Assembly (NCBI RefSeq): GCF_032062135.1
Contig: NC_092862.1
Location: forward strand, 93,729,201 to 93,793,200
DNA: 64,000 nt
Direction of reading: 5' to 3'
DNA from: Pyxicephalus adspersus
Lineage: Eukaryota > Chordata > Amphibia > Anura > Pyxicephalidae
Positions 24,930 through 37,844 of this stretch are shown here, in pieces. Below the pieces are notes generated by a model. That model had not been told where the DNA came from. It searched no databases and saw only the letters and a list, made by a program, of their open reading frames with translations. How positions within the stretch are numbered: position 1 is the stretch's first letter; each line of letters starts with the position of its first letter. A program made the translations under genes and the position numbers.

Positions 24930-25164
24930 TTTCAATACAAAAATGCATTGCATTGCAGAGAAGAGGGATTTACCTTCAGGGAGCTTTCCCTATTTACTGC
25001 GGTGACGGAAGTATCAACGCTGGTAAATAGGGGAGCAACTGCAAGGAGGCGGCATTGGAGCTCCGGCGGCTCCGCAGGTTGCCGGCTGGCATTAGACTGG
25101 ATCGGCCAGGGGGTGTTAGGCCTGAACAAATATCTGGCCTAAAGGCCGCAGTTTGTCGACCCCT
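24930..25164 (-). mobile_element. hAT-like element, one end visible
   Basis: The right end reads CCGCAGTTTGTCGACCCCTG, in reverse complement CAGGGGTCGACAAACTG, a typical hAT terminal inverted repeat. The GC-rich interior (GAGCTCCGGCGGCTCCGCAG) is unlike its surroundings. The left end and target duplication were not found, so the left boundary is a guess. Confidence 0.5.
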
Positions 25165-26504
25165 GGTCTAAATAATCAGAAATAAGTATAGTAGCAGTGT
25201 GCCCTTTGTTTCCTGTGTTCTGTTCAAAATTTTAATTTGTGTATGCAGGTTTATATCATAGCTGTAGCAGTGGCAGTGAACACGTTACAGGAACATTGAT
25301 TGGGGATGTCAAGTTCCAGGGTCTGAATCTGCAGTTAGCAGGCTTGTCATAGCATCAAGTGTTTAATGTTGTAGGTTGATAAAGTTGTGTCATATTCCAT
25401 TTGCAGGGCCAGGAAGAAATATGTTCTTGCTTTTGCTTTGCACCTCTCCTGACCCTAGACACCCTTTAGAGCCCCCTAGAGGCAGAGGCAGGCACACTTT
25501 AGTAGAGGCTGCCACTTAGCCACTTTGACCCATTGCTAGTGTGTGAGCTTTTTCCTAACTATCCGTTGTTGACCTTAATACTATTTATTCATTCCCTGTT
25601 TGTTGTCTAGTCTGACCCCTGCCTGACATCTCACCCACAAATTCTCTGACCCCTTGGATTATCCACCTGACTGAATGTCCTCCTGTGCATGACCTCTAAG
25701 TAAATATTAAAGAATGTGGATTTAATAAAAAAAAGTAGATTTAGCTTTTGAAAAATTTAATATTATAGTTTGCACATAAAATGTATGGTGCTCCTCCTGT
25801 TATTTAGGACTCTAACATATTTATATACCATTGTGACATCCCTAACCCTTACCAGGTTGAAATAACAGAAAAGTCACAAAAAAACCCCGAAACATTTAGT
25901 TACCTATAATAAAGGTAAAAACAGTTTCTGTTTGAATTTATATATCCTGTTTTTGCATTTAGGATCGATAATATTCAATATGCATCATGTTTTCTGGTTA
26001 GGATTTTTTCCTATTTGGTTTTGAAATTATTGTACACATCACCAACAGTAGTAAAAATCTTTATTCTCAGGCTACTATTGTTCCCTTCTTAACCTTAGGT
26101 TTTGCTCCACTAGACAGTGGTGTCTTTATAGTCACTTTAATTCTAGTGCAATCTTCCCTTGTCAGGTGAGGGGACCCTACCTTTCCGTGGCAAAGTTGTT
26201 ACATCTTGTTGGCTGCTACATGAACACTGTGCCAATATCTTTACAAGATGTAAGTGCCAATATATTCTGCATGTATACATGGGACTTATTTTCATATCCA
26301 GTATGTAGTTTTATTGATTTTGATACTTATGGTATTTTTATAAATACTTTACCCTCTGAAGAAGGGGATTCTGTCTAAGGAACATGTAATAGAAGATTAG
26401 GTTTATGTTTGGATATTGCTGTACCTTAGTTTCTCACATACAGTTAAAAGTAAAAGAAAGTCCAAGATTTTAAATATCCGAACATAAATAAAACCATCTT
26501 TTTA

Positions 26505-27575
26505 TTAGCAGGTTACATAGATACATTGTAGGCCAGGGTGAAAAAAGACAAGTCCATCAAGGGAAATAAACATATCCCATATATAAAACCCAATGGACAT
26601 AGTTGGCCCAGAAAAAAACCCTGGTACAATTTGCTTTACCAGGAGAAAAAAATTCCTTCCTGATTCCATGAGGCAATCAGATGTTCCCTGGATCAACAGT
26701 CACTGTTATTTTTACTTTAAAGCCCTAATACCCAGTTATATTCTGTGCTTCTAGAAAAACATCCAGCTTTTTCTTAAAGCTATCTATAGTAGTTGCTGAA
26801 ACTACTTCCTGAGGGAGCTGATTTCACATTTTCACAGACCTTACAGTGAAGAATCCCTTACTTATCCGGAGCTTAAACTTCTTTTCCTCCAGACGCAAAG
26901 AGTGCCCTCTTGTTCTTTGTAATGAACTCAAAGTGAATAATGGGAAAGAGAGTTCTCTATATGGACCATTTATTTATTTATACAGGGTGATCATATCCCC
27001 CCTTAAACGTCTCTTCTCAAGGAAGAATAGATTCAGTTCAGCTAATCTCTCCTCATAGCTGAGCTCCTTTTATTGGTTTATTTGCCCTTCTCTGCACTTT
27101 CTCCAATTCCACAATGTCCTTTCTGTGAACTGGTGCCCAAAACTGGACTGCATATTCCAGATGTGGTCTGACCAATGCTTTGTACAGGGGTAGGATTATG
27201 TCTCCATCTCTGCAGTATATTCCTCTTTTAATACAAGAAAGTATTTTGCTAGCTTTAGGTATTGCAGCTTGGCATTGCATGCTGTTATTAAGTCTATGAC
27301 CTACCAGGACCCCCAAATCTTTTTCCATTCCTGACCCCCCCCCCCCCCAACTGTATTTTACCTAGACAGTATGAAGCATGCATGTTGTTAGCCCCCAAGT
27401 GTATAACTTTACATTTATCAATATTAAATGTCATTTGCCACTTAGCTGCCCAATCAAACAGTACATCCAGGTCTGCTTGTAGATTATAGACACCCTGTAT
27501 GCACCTAACTCCATTACATAGTTTGGTGTCATCTGCAAACACAGAAATGGTTATTTTAACACCCAAATCCATATC
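26505..27575 (-). mobile_element. CR1-family LINE, reverse transcriptase 3' part
   Basis: The minus strand encodes the RT catalytic motif FADDTKL (near 27530), then DKCKVIHLG, KDLGVLVGHRLNNSMQ, CIKRGIYCRD, LPLYKALVRPHLEYAVQFWA and LEKVQRRANK, the hallmark order of CR1 RT C-termini, then a YEERLAELNLFFLEKRRLRG tail and 3' UTR. A poly-C run at 27335-27348 interrupts it, and stops follow RGDMITLYK. The 5' part is missing, so it is a dead, truncated copy. Confidence 0.9.
27335..27348. repeat. poly-C run inside the CR1 copy
   Basis: Fourteen C on the plus strand separate the two halves of the RT reading frame. It may be a replication or assembly length artefact. Confidence 0.9.
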
Positions 27576-27699
27576 TATTTAGGTTCTAAAATTAGGTAAA
27601 TAAAACCCCAGATAAATACCAACACTTGACATACTACACATTATTTTTTTAACAAAGACTACGTACAAATGCAGAAACAGTGTGTGAAAAACGCCTAAC

Positions 27700-28310
27700 A
27701 GCAAATTGGAGGGTAAGTAGCCAGGTGATGCTAATCATATGTACTTGATTCAGTAACTGACTGATGTGGCCACCCCTATAAAAGCAGATGTTTTGGCAGT
27801 TTGCTGGACTGGAGCATTCGGGTGTTTGTTAACACAATGCCAAGGAAGAAAGACATCAGCTTTGATCACCCAAGGATCAGACCATGTAATGCAAAGAATT
27901 TGCGAACAAACCCTAAGCTACATCTCAGACTCTGCAGGCTTTTCATGAAGTTCATATGAAGTTTTCATTTAGAAAAAGACTTTGGTAATAACATTAATAA
28001 CAAATAACCATGGTAAAGATATAAGATTGTGAACCTTTCTGAGGCACAGTTAGTGACATGATTATGGACTTTGTAAAGCTCTGGGTTAAATGTAGACGCT
28101 ATACAAGAAATTAATACAATTCTAGAGTCAAATGTGAGGCTATCTGATCGACAGCTAAAGCTTGCCCAAAATTAGGTCATGCAACAATTCAATGATCCCA
28201 AGAACGCCACTAAATCTACAACAGAATGAAAACAATTACTTCAAGTTATTGTTGCTAAAGGTAGTTTTAAAAACTATTAAATTATAGAGCGTACTTATAT
28301 GTATAAATAT
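27700..28310 (+). pseudogene. Internally deleted Tc1-like transposon with nested repeat
   Basis: The ATG at 27837 begins MPRKKDISFD, as in a common Tc1-like transposase. After a deletion the copy resumes at about 28120 with TCTAGAGTCAAATGTGAGG ... GGTCATGCAACA ... AATGATCCCAAG (the catalytic DNDPK region, frame broken), then ACTTCAAGTTATTG near the 3' end. Most of the transposase core is gone. A SINE-like tail sits in the middle (28018-28118). Confidence 0.75.
28018..28118 (+). repeat. SINE-like tail nested in the Tc1 remnant
   Basis: AGATTGTGAACCTTTCTGAG ... GACATGATTATGGACTTTGT ... GACGCTATACAAGAAATTAA resembles the frog tail AGATTGTGAGCTC...GGCGCTATATAAAT. It separates two segments that belong to one Tc1 copy. 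Confidence 0.55.
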
Positions 28311-28324
28311 AACTGTTATATCTA

Positions 28325-28765
28325 CAGTGGCTTTAGAAAGTGTTTAGTACCTCCTCACTTTTTTTTCAATGTGTTATGTTGCAGCCTGATGCTGCAATTA
28401 TTTATATTCTTTTTTTTCCCTTATGAATCTACACTCAGCACCCCATAATTACAACACGTAAACAGAATTTTAGACAATTGTGTACATTTATTTGAAGAAA
28501 AAATATCATATTTACATGTTTTCAGACCTTTTGCAACAACACTTAACATTTAGCTTAAGTGCCTCCCATTTTGCTAGATCACTGGTGAGATATTTCTACA
28601 TCTGGATTGGGGTCCACCTGTAGTAAAGTTGATTGGACATGATCCGGAAAGGCACACACTTCTCTATGGAAAGCCTCATTGCTGACAATGCATCTCGGAG
28701 CAAAAACCAAGCCATGAGGTGAAAGGAACTGCCTGTTGATTCAGAGACAAGATTGTTGCAAGTTA
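28325..28765 (+). mobile_element. Tc1/mariner element, 5' end only
   Basis: Starts after TA with CAGTGGCTTTAGAAAGTGTT, a typical Tc1 terminal repeat. It continues through GATTGGACATGATCCGGAAA and GGCACACACTTCTCTATGGA to the transposase start at 28714 (family MKSKELSVD-like), here ATG AGG TGA, so it stops at codon 3. The sequence leaves the family at about 28765, so the element is truncated. Confidence 0.75.
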
Positions 28766-30999
28766 CATGAAAAAAGGATAAATATAATATTTAATTATAC
28801 ATATAAATAGGAATAATAGAAAAAAGTTACATGAATATTGCCATGGTGAAAAGTGTGTTTTACATCTGGGTTTAGAACTAATTTTAGAACCTGTTGAAGA
28901 CCATGTCCTGATTTTTAAAACCTTAGAATTGAAGGAGGGTGTACTTTTGTTCATATGACTATATATGAAATGGAGCACAGTTAATATTATAGTATAATAT
29001 TGTAAACACAAAATTTCTATCATGACAATATATTATCTATGTATTAGATATTTTGAAAGTAATATATATCCAATATCATTTTTTAGACCTATATTGTATC
29101 ACAACTTGTCCCGTGACTCTGATCAGGAACAGAATGAGCTCTTGTGACTATAGTAATGCACAAATATTGTGTCTTGCATGCTCCATAGTAACATAAGCTG
29201 TGCTTTATCGTGTAAATAATTATGACCTTTAAATATTATTGCGTGCCATCAGCCTTTATTGATTTGTCAGGAGCCCAGCAAGCTCATAACACTTAGAGCG
29301 CTTTATTTGATACTAAACAACAGTTTATATTACCAACAATTTCTTTCTCTGAAACATTGTCATAGGCACATGTGCTCTGTGTGCCTAAAACAAAATTGCT
29401 ATTTAGTGCTGTATCTTTACCAATATATATTTATGTCCCAGGCTTTATGCACTGTCCTTGAAATGTGCTTACTCACTGTGCTAATGTTTGTGTAATTCAT
29501 TTTATAGGTTATGTAAAACAGTAGCATATGTGCTGATAGTTGCTATTCTTATTCTGGATATATATACTGTATATATGCAATAGTGGAAAGTAGGATCTGA
29601 CTACCAGCTTGAAGATTAATCACAAAGTTTTTAGCCCAGCCTATGTGATGACTTGTCACTTATAGAGGACAGGCTTGATGGGCAGAATGAGCGTTGGTAT
29701 GGGGTTCAAATTGGACCACAGGTAATGGGCAGGTGGAGCATAAGAGGGTAAGAAAAGGAGGTTTGCTTTGTGGGTAGGAATAGGCATGCCTTATCTTTTA
29801 GTCTCCTTGTCACTTCCTGTGAGCCAAAAAAAAATCACCATACAATTGAGATGAACAAAGCTAGACATGTTTAAAGTTCAAAAGTACCAAGTGAAAATAA
29901 AAAAGGGAAAAAAGCAGAGTGCAGCCACCACATCTAAGAACCAACAACCTGCAATACTACTAGTGCACATATGGTTTATGATTATAGTATTATATACCAC
30001 TGAATTATAGTATTATATGCCTTTTTTGGTCTGCTTTTCATCAAATCAGCAAGAGTACTTTTTAGGAAAGAACATTTAGGAACTTCAGGATAATTAAGCT
30101 CAGAAGTAATCATTACTTCTGTATATTCTAGACACCATTTCATTAATTGTATTTATTTAAAGCAGAATGTTCTTAATTTTTAATGACTGTCTACCCTTTA
30201 AATCAAGTTTGCTTTAATTCTTGACTTTGTATGCCAGCAAACCTTTTGTTTTGAGTCATTTTTTTTTTGTTTGTTTATACTATGCCTGTAAAAAGCAAAC
30301 GTGTCACAAGTCAGAACAATGGGGCAAAGGTGCAGTGTTTATGATTATTTCTTAAGAAATAAAGCCAGTACCTGCCAAATAGTACCAAATGGTTTAATGC
30401 AATATTGCAGACTTTACATGACCCTACGTGCGATTTGTAGTGGCAACATTACGTGACCAAAAGCACATGTACTTCATCTATGCACTCAGGTATTCCAGAT
30501 TTAAATAAATAGTAACCATTTAAACTTTGTTTTGTCTGAATAATGTTAATACCATAAATTAATGTGAAAGGTATTTCATAGTCCATGTGCTATGTGGTCT
30601 CTTATTTCTTTATTGCAGTGGTTCCTAACTAGTTAAGGACATATTTAAAGGTAAACTAGAATGGTTTGGAGTAAATTGTATTTTTTAGAAATACATATGC
30701 AGAGAAAGAAACTTCAGATAAGAGGATCAAGGACAAAAAGAATAGATAATCTGGTGCTGGCAATAGTATGCATGGATTTAGGGAAACCAACACACCAGTT
30801 AGTTCTTGTACAATGCTTTAAACCAAAATCCAATATCGTTTGTATGATGAGACAAAACCAGAAATTGTGGTTGAAACTTCCAGATGATACAATTTTTTTT
30901 TAATTTGGAAATGGCTTGTTTGCTAATCATGCCTAAACAGCTCTGCTCTATAAAGCATTCCAGGAGTTCAGCTGGGATGGAAAACATGTTATGATAAGT

Positions 31000-31370
31000 T
31001 TTGTTTGCCATACAACAACTAATGAAAAATTTTGCTCCTAATTTCCTAATTTTATCTCAACATCCCCAGCTAAGAGACTGTTTGCAGGTGAAGGGGATTT
31101 TAGTGTATATGCAGCCAATGAGTGCATTGGTTCCTGTCTATGATCTTGCCCTGCCATTGGCTACTTGTCCTTTTTAGCATCTTAGTTCCCAGACACTATT
31201 TGTCTGTTGTGTAGTTTAGTCTGTGAATGTTTGCTGCTTGGACCTTACTTTACATGTGACCCCAACTCTGCTTTTCTTAACCCTCAGATACCTTGTTTGC
31301 CAGACTGACAACCTGTATTTGACTCTTGGTTCTGTTTCCTTGACTTGCCTCTGCTGTACTCTTCTACTGA
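31000..31370 (+). repeat. Possible LTR/SINE-like C/T-rich dispersed repeat
   Basis: Proline/Thr-codon-like text such as CTTGACTTGCCTCTGCTGTA and CTGACAACCTGTATTTGACT resembles a repeat style also present at about 25440-25690 and 34690-35060 (CCTGATTACCAGATTACTTG, CTGACATCTCACCCAC). The class is uncertain. Confidence 0.3.
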
Positions 31371-31378
31371 CCCTAGAC

Positions 31379-31709
31379 CAGGGGTGGGCAAACTTTTTTA
31401 GTCAGGGGCTATAATCTGAAAAAAAATTTGCCAGAGGGGCCGGGTTGATAACAGAGTGGGCGGGGTTATGCCATCATGACGCCCTTGAATGTGACGTCAC
31501 AATGGCATAACCCCACCCACTCTCCCCTTGCAAGCTCAAATCCCGAGATGGGATAGTGGGCAGGTTATGTTCAGTGACAGCCCGGCCACCCTCCCATCGC
31601 GGGCTCAGATCCCGGAAAGTGTTCCTACTCAGGGTGGCACTGGCTAGAATCACGGAACACCCAAAGGCCAGAGAAACATCCCTGTTGGGCCATAGTTTGC
31701 CCATGCCTG
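31379..31709. mobile_element. hAT MITE with 8-bp target duplication
   Basis: Terminal repeats CAGGGGTGGGCAAACT and, reverse complemented, CAGGCATGGGCAAACT. The flanks are CCCTAGAC (31371-31378) and CCCTATAC (31710-31717), 7 of 8 identical, the length expected of hAT. The 331-bp interior has an inverted stretch around GGTTATGCCATCATGACG/TGACGTCACAATGGCATAAC and no transposase. Confidence 0.85.
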
Positions 31710-34700
31710 CCCTATACTGTCTGGCTTCCCATTGTCAGCCCTTCCGAGACACCATCCTTTGCACACTAAAGTCCTGGGGGCAACTGTGTGTTGGGACGGC
31801 GCATCTAGCTTCCCGAAGGCTGAGTGGGTGCTTGCTATAGAAGAATAGTGCGGAGTAGACTAGGAAATTGGCGCCTGGGGAGCGCTGGCCCTAAACCAGG
31901 GCTTTATATCAAGTAGCTGTTATATCAACAGCTACTTTTCTATATTCCTGCCACTCTGGGGAAACCTTTGTGATACCAACAAAAATACTACTTACACCAT
32001 GGGCTTCAGAGGGATTAAAAAGTGTCAAATCCGTCATCAATCTAATTATTAAAAGAAATTACACTTTGCCAAAAAAACGCTAGCAGAACCTAATCCAATT
32101 ATAAAAGCCATTCTGCGGATGAATCTGTGGTATTGTTATCAACGTGATTAAATTAAAAAATCCATGCTTATTGAGAGTGCCTAAAAATAAAACATTTTTT
32201 TCAAACTTTTGCTCACTACACTTTAACTCCTCCTTATTTACTTATTACCACAAAATATAAGAAAAAATAATATTATAAAAAAATAGGTAATACTAAACTT
32301 ATGGGACACTATGATTACTACAGGCAGTAAAAAATTGCTCACAATCCATTAAGCAAAAAAAAAAAAAACGAAAAGATTCAACCTGAACCACATAGCATTA
32401 AGCTTGTTTTTGAGAAATTGATATTAATATTTCAGATGGAATGAAATTTTAAAAAAAGATACAATCCATACATTCTTTGCAGTCTGTCTAACAACACTAA
32501 TCAAAAATTGACGCATGCATTTGAATTAACATCCTGGTACACAATTAGGATACTTTTTGGGCCCCTTTGTCCAAACAAAGCTATTATCAGACTGAGGACT
32601 TACTTCTTATGCCCACTTTCATTCTGCCTGAATTAGACTAGATCACCATATTGTTTATTCGGACAATTTTATTAAAGATTGGTCATCAATTTTAGTTTTT
32701 CTTTATTTTTTCTTTCATTCTACTCTGATCTGTTTGTATGATTTAGCTTAGGGTATACAGATAATGTTGCAGGAATGTTTTGTACATTGTACATCTTTAT
32801 TTTACTTCCTAAAAAATTGTTTAATAAATAGATTATTGGTGTGGGCATTACAGAAATAATGTTGCAGGTACTATATAAAGTACACAAACTTGATTTCTCC
32901 CAAGAATTGGGTGTGCTTAGACAAGGGTCTGCTTTTGATTTATAGTGGAGAACAACATTTGCTAGAAAAACAGATTTGCTGTTGATATGTAGCATGATAT
33001 ATAGGTCTGTACTAAAGACAGTAAATATGTCATACTCAGTAGTTTATTGGCATTTTTTGTTGTTTTTGTGTCACTGAAATAAAGCAAAGCTGGAATACCA
33101 CATGACATTTTGACGACATAGGTAGAATTTGCCCAATAAAATTACTTTTCATGTCACTGCCTTTAAACTCTTTGTAACAAAGGTTGCTGGCTTTCCTGTG
33201 CTGTGTCCTTTTTTTGTAACTAAATTTTAACTACTGAACAGAAATTTAGGTGGAGGTTACACTCCCAGAGCTCTAACTGCAAATCCTACATCCTCGCTTG
33301 CCAGAGCCATGTCTTCTTAGAGAGTAACATTGGCTATTATTTACCTGTTTTTAATTGACCCGCAACATTTTGCCTGTCAGACTTGCACCCCTTTTCAGAA
33401 AAAGTATGTTGAATGACATTAGCCATTTTCAACATTTTTCAACAAAAGGAGTGCAGGAACAGACCTTCTACATAGAACAGCTTAGGAATTAAGTTGAGTA
33501 TGGCAGCAAAAAATGTTTTAGGCCCTGACATTTTTAACTAGATTTTAACTAATTAATTAGATTTTTAACTAAATTTAAATACTACTAATAATATTTTATG
33601 CCTGTTCACTGACTACGTCTAAGTTTATACAAAGTCAGTGCCTCACCTAACAGTGAAACAAAAATCAGAATGGCACCCCTAGACCATGTACCTGCAAAAA
33701 ACCGGGAGAATGCATGTGATGTGCCATAAATTAGCAACCAGAAAATGCGCTGGAGGAAGCAAATAGAACAGTTACATGCTACATAAACTAAAACAAATAC
33801 TCCAAGAATTTCATGTTATACAAACTACAATACAAGTTATATTTATACTCACAAAGCTTTTCATTGTGAAAGGTAAAACCTGTAACCAATTCATCATACT
33901 GGGTTTTGCTCAACTCCTTTGCAATGCCCCAACCTGATACAAAGTCATAAGTCATCCCTTGGGAATATCCATACCATGAATGGAGTAGTACTTATACAGC
34001 TGTAAACAATGAGACAAAAGATTTGTAATTCTGCTACAGCAGTCTTGCAATTTACACTTTTCTGCCACACTGTTTAGCTATTAAAAAATTTACCAAAGTT
34101 TACTAATTCATGAACAAACCAAAAGTTGAAAAGTGACATCAAATCCTCCAGTTTAAACTAAGAAAAGATGGTATAACTCATTCCAATTGGTAGATCTTAC
34201 TCTGATTGCACACTGGAGGCCGCCGTCAGTATTACCCAAAGAAATAATAAAGGCCACAGTGCGCATGTGCAGTATAAAGAGGAGCGGGCTGGGATTTTGT
34301 TGGAAGAAACAGCATCAGCATTATCAGCATTGTAGGAACGTTTATTAAATTAATATTTCACCAAGCCTGAACTTTTTCTTTGAAGCCCAACAACGGACTA
34401 TTCACATAATGTAGTCTGTAATGATGCTGTGAATTGCCAACTCTAGATGGGGGTCAACACACCAGCGCTGGAATGCTTTTAACACCCCAAAAACCAAGTA
34501 CCGGTATGTGCTTGGCATGAACATCTACATGATGGTGTCAATCAAAGGGGCTCCCATATATGTACATTTACTTTATGATTTTTCCCAGGCTTTACATATT
34601 TGTTTTATTTCCTTTAGAACAGCAGGGGAATAGATTGTCAGTAACAGAATTGGTCTGTGATTGAACCCTGAACTTCTCAGATTTGGAACTTTTACCCTGC

Positions 34701-35158
34701 ATGGCTGCCACTGAGACCTTTGATAACTGACCTGATCTTTGCTTAGTGATTCCTGGATCCTGATTACCAGATTACTTGCCCCTGTATCTGTTTCTGTAAC
34801 CAGTCTGGATGGTCTTCCTATTTAAACCCTGGAGCTTCCTGTTCCCTTTGCCTGATCATTGTGATTTTGCTCATTGACTACTCTCAACTATTGCTGCATA
34901 ACTATCTCAGGACTTTGATTGACTGTATCCTGCTGGATTGACAGACCAGCCTCCTGCTGCTTGGAACTACTGATTACTCCTCCTTTTCTCTGCCTGCTGT
35001 GGCCTTGAGCTACTGGTTCCATACTGTGTCCCCAGATTCTTGACATAGTGTAGATAGTAGTGCCCTTGTTCAGTACATGTCCAATCATCCTAGTTTGCTA
35101 TTAAAATCAGTAATATGCAGTTGGTTGCAGCTTTTAGTAAAATAGCTGATAATACATA

Positions 35159-35487
35159 AAAAAGTAGAACTAAACACCATGTATACTCACTCACTTGTCC
35201 CCGGTCTGAAGTGGGCACCGCCATCTTCTTTTTTCTTCTCTTCCTTCTGTACATCTTCAGCCATCTTGATTGGCTAGGACGGAATGAAGGAGTTCATTTA
35301 GTCCAGGCAGCCATAGTGGAAGCAAGGATGTGCTGGTATCCCTTCAGCTCAGTAAATTTGACAGTTCAGGGAGCAATCAGTGAGATGAGTATGTTTCATT
35401 GCCGAAAGTACATTGCCCATGTCTTTCTGCAATACATTTCTGATTGGAGATTTTGGAAAGTGGAACTTCAGTTCCACTTTAACATAA
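35159..35487. mobile_element. AAAGTGGAAC-type MITE
   Basis: The left end AAAGTAGAACTAAACACC is matched in inverted orientation by the right end (AAAGTGGAACTGAAGTTCC in reverse complement). The interior has CCGCCATCTTC and CAGCCATCTTGATTGGCT. It is related in its ends to 46327-46756. The open frame across it is repeat-derived. Confidence 0.55.
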
Positions 35488-37016
35488 AGATTAACATAAG
35501 TAAGTGACAAGAGTAAAGTACAAGAGATATAATAATGTTTTAGTGAATGTCAGATTCACCGCTTCATAAATAGACCCCTTATTTGGTTTATTTAGGGGAG
35601 CACAGAGAATATATCCATAACAACTAGTTTTAAGTTTACTGGGGCCATTTAGGAGTTACTATGGGCCACTGAATTATTAGATTTTTTGTCATTTTGTGTG
35701 TGCATCATTATACTGATTAAATGTTTAACTTTTGGTGATATTTGCACAGGGAATGCATTCATCTAGTAAGGGTCATGTTACATCAGTAAGAAAATGTAAT
35801 TTAAAAAAATTGTCAAAATAGAGAAAATTCGAAATCAATGCACAGAGATTACATAATGTTTATTGATGTCAGTCTGAAAGAAAACACAATCCATTGTACT
35901 GTAAATCCTGACATAATTTATGACTGACCATAGGCTGACCTATACCAAAATAAAGATTGCATCCTGTATTTTATCAGTGTATTACCAGGACCAGTCTCAG
36001 TCTTACTATCTCTATCTAAGTATAGTGCACGTTTTGCAGAAGTTCAATAAAAATAACCTATCCCCTTATTCTCTTTTCACTACAAAGAGGTAAATTTTAG
36101 CATCTACTTACTTGAAGATTCCCAAGGGGGTTTATTTATAAATCAGTTTGTCTAAAATTCTCAAGCTAACAATATCAGTGATGACTTACCATCAACTACT
36201 GAGACAACAGACAGTCAGTAGAAGTAATGTACAATAAAGTATAAAAACTGCACATGGAATGTAGTGGTTCGGAGTATGAAATGTACAATTTAGTGTATTT
36301 ATATACAGAATTCAAGATAGAGTGCAGGGCCCAGAAATCTTTAAGGATCAGAATTAGGAAGTGTGTAAGGCTTAGAGAGCCCAAAGAATGTAGACTTGAT
36401 GAGTACCTATTGCACAAACTAGATTCAGGAATGCATACACAGTGACTAATACACAGAATGCAGAGAATAGAAATGAGAAATGCTGAGAGTGCAAGGGTTA
36501 CAGTTTTGTAAAGCAGAGGAGTGCAGGGATCAGGTGTGGCTGACGTTCAAAATGCAGGGCTCAGGCTTATGTGGCATACAAAAATGCAGAGATCAGGTAT
36601 GCCTAACACACAAAGTACAGGGGTGAAGAGTAATGTTCATACCAGTACAATGCTAAACCCCCCATCATTGTTCCCTCCAGCACAGATGACCCCACTACAG
36701 AGTGCCCCTTTTATAAAAACTCTTTTTGAAGAATATTTGATTTAGTATGGCTGCAGATATGACTAGTTTATAAATTATGTTAATTTCAAAACAGTTAAAA
36801 TATACAACATTAAAAGAAGAAATGTGGTACAGGAATTAGATATTATAAGATCACGGCTTACTATGGCTTTATTCCCTCCTTAAAGAAGTTTATATACTGT
36901 GGAAGACCTCTCAATGAAAAAGAAATGCTAAAACATCTTGTCAGTTTATACTTTTCAGAAATAGGAAAGGGATCGTGTTTCTTCTGCACATATAGGAATG
37001 CATAATTGTACGTTAA

Positions 37017-37400
37017 CATACACTGCCTGGCCAAAAAAAAAGAATTCCATGTCCTGTAGGTGTAGGGTTATGATGTGGGGTTGATCCAGTTGGTTAAGTC
37101 AAGGTTCAATAATGTTATGTGCTAAAAAAATTAAATCAGCTGACTACCCTAAGATACTGTATGACAAAGTTGAATTTTTTCAGGTTGGACTGAATGACCA
37201 TGAATCATTTTTTGTATTCTCTGATGTTAGAAACTTATTTAAAAAGTCAAAAGATTTATAAGGCACAATTTGTGAAAAGTGAGTGGTACAGGGAGCATCA
37301 TTTTTACACATAGTTTGGCCACCATAGTCCAGACATCCCACTGAGAACCTTTGGAATATCCTGAAAAAGACAACTCTCTCATCATGAATACAAGAATTTG
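37017..37400 (+). pseudogene. Decayed Tc1/mariner transposase
   Basis: Begins near CACTGCCTGGCCAAAAAAAA, a Tc1-type terminus. It then has GGTTATGATGTGGGG (MMWG), later TTTGGCCACCATAGTCCAGA (WPPQSPD with Gln mutated to stop) and CCACTGAGAACCTTTGGAAT (NPxENLWN out of frame). The order matches the C-terminal half of a Tc1/mariner DDE transposase. Several stops and frameshifts make it inactive. Confidence 0.7.
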
Positions 37401-37723
37401 GTAAAAAATTATTGTAGCTCTGGACAGAAATAAATGCTGTGACATTGCATAAGCTTATTGAAACAATACCACAAGGAATGCACGCCATGATTCAATCTAG
37501 AGGTAGTCAAAAAGTAAATATTACAGTGTGTGACTTTGTTTTGGACAAGCAGTGTGTATGTTATGAGATTGTATGTACTGAAAAAAAAACAAATGTATTT
37601 TTGAGATCTGACCACCACACAATTCCTTACTTTTGAAATGTTTGCAAAAATAAATAAACCTGATAGTTTAATTTTCTATTATGAAGAATTATTAGAAATG
37701 TAATATATACAGTTGAGAAATTT

Positions 37724-37751
37724 AATATATATATATATATATATATATATG
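37724..37751. repeat. (AT)n microsatellite
   Basis: An uninterrupted AT dinucleotide run, followed by GTCTTTTTTTC. Confidence 0.9.
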
Positions 37752-37844
37752 TCTTTTTTTCAGAAAATACTGTTTTTACCATTTGCATGCAATTGTATCA
37801 CCTGTTTTTGTATCCCAGTCCTGCTTATCTTCTCCGGCCTCCTT

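Noticed and set aside
26358..26392. CTGAAGAAGGGGATTCTGTC as another hammerhead-like tail
   Set aside because: The CTGATGA and GAAAC cores are not present; only general resemblance to amphibian repeat tails.
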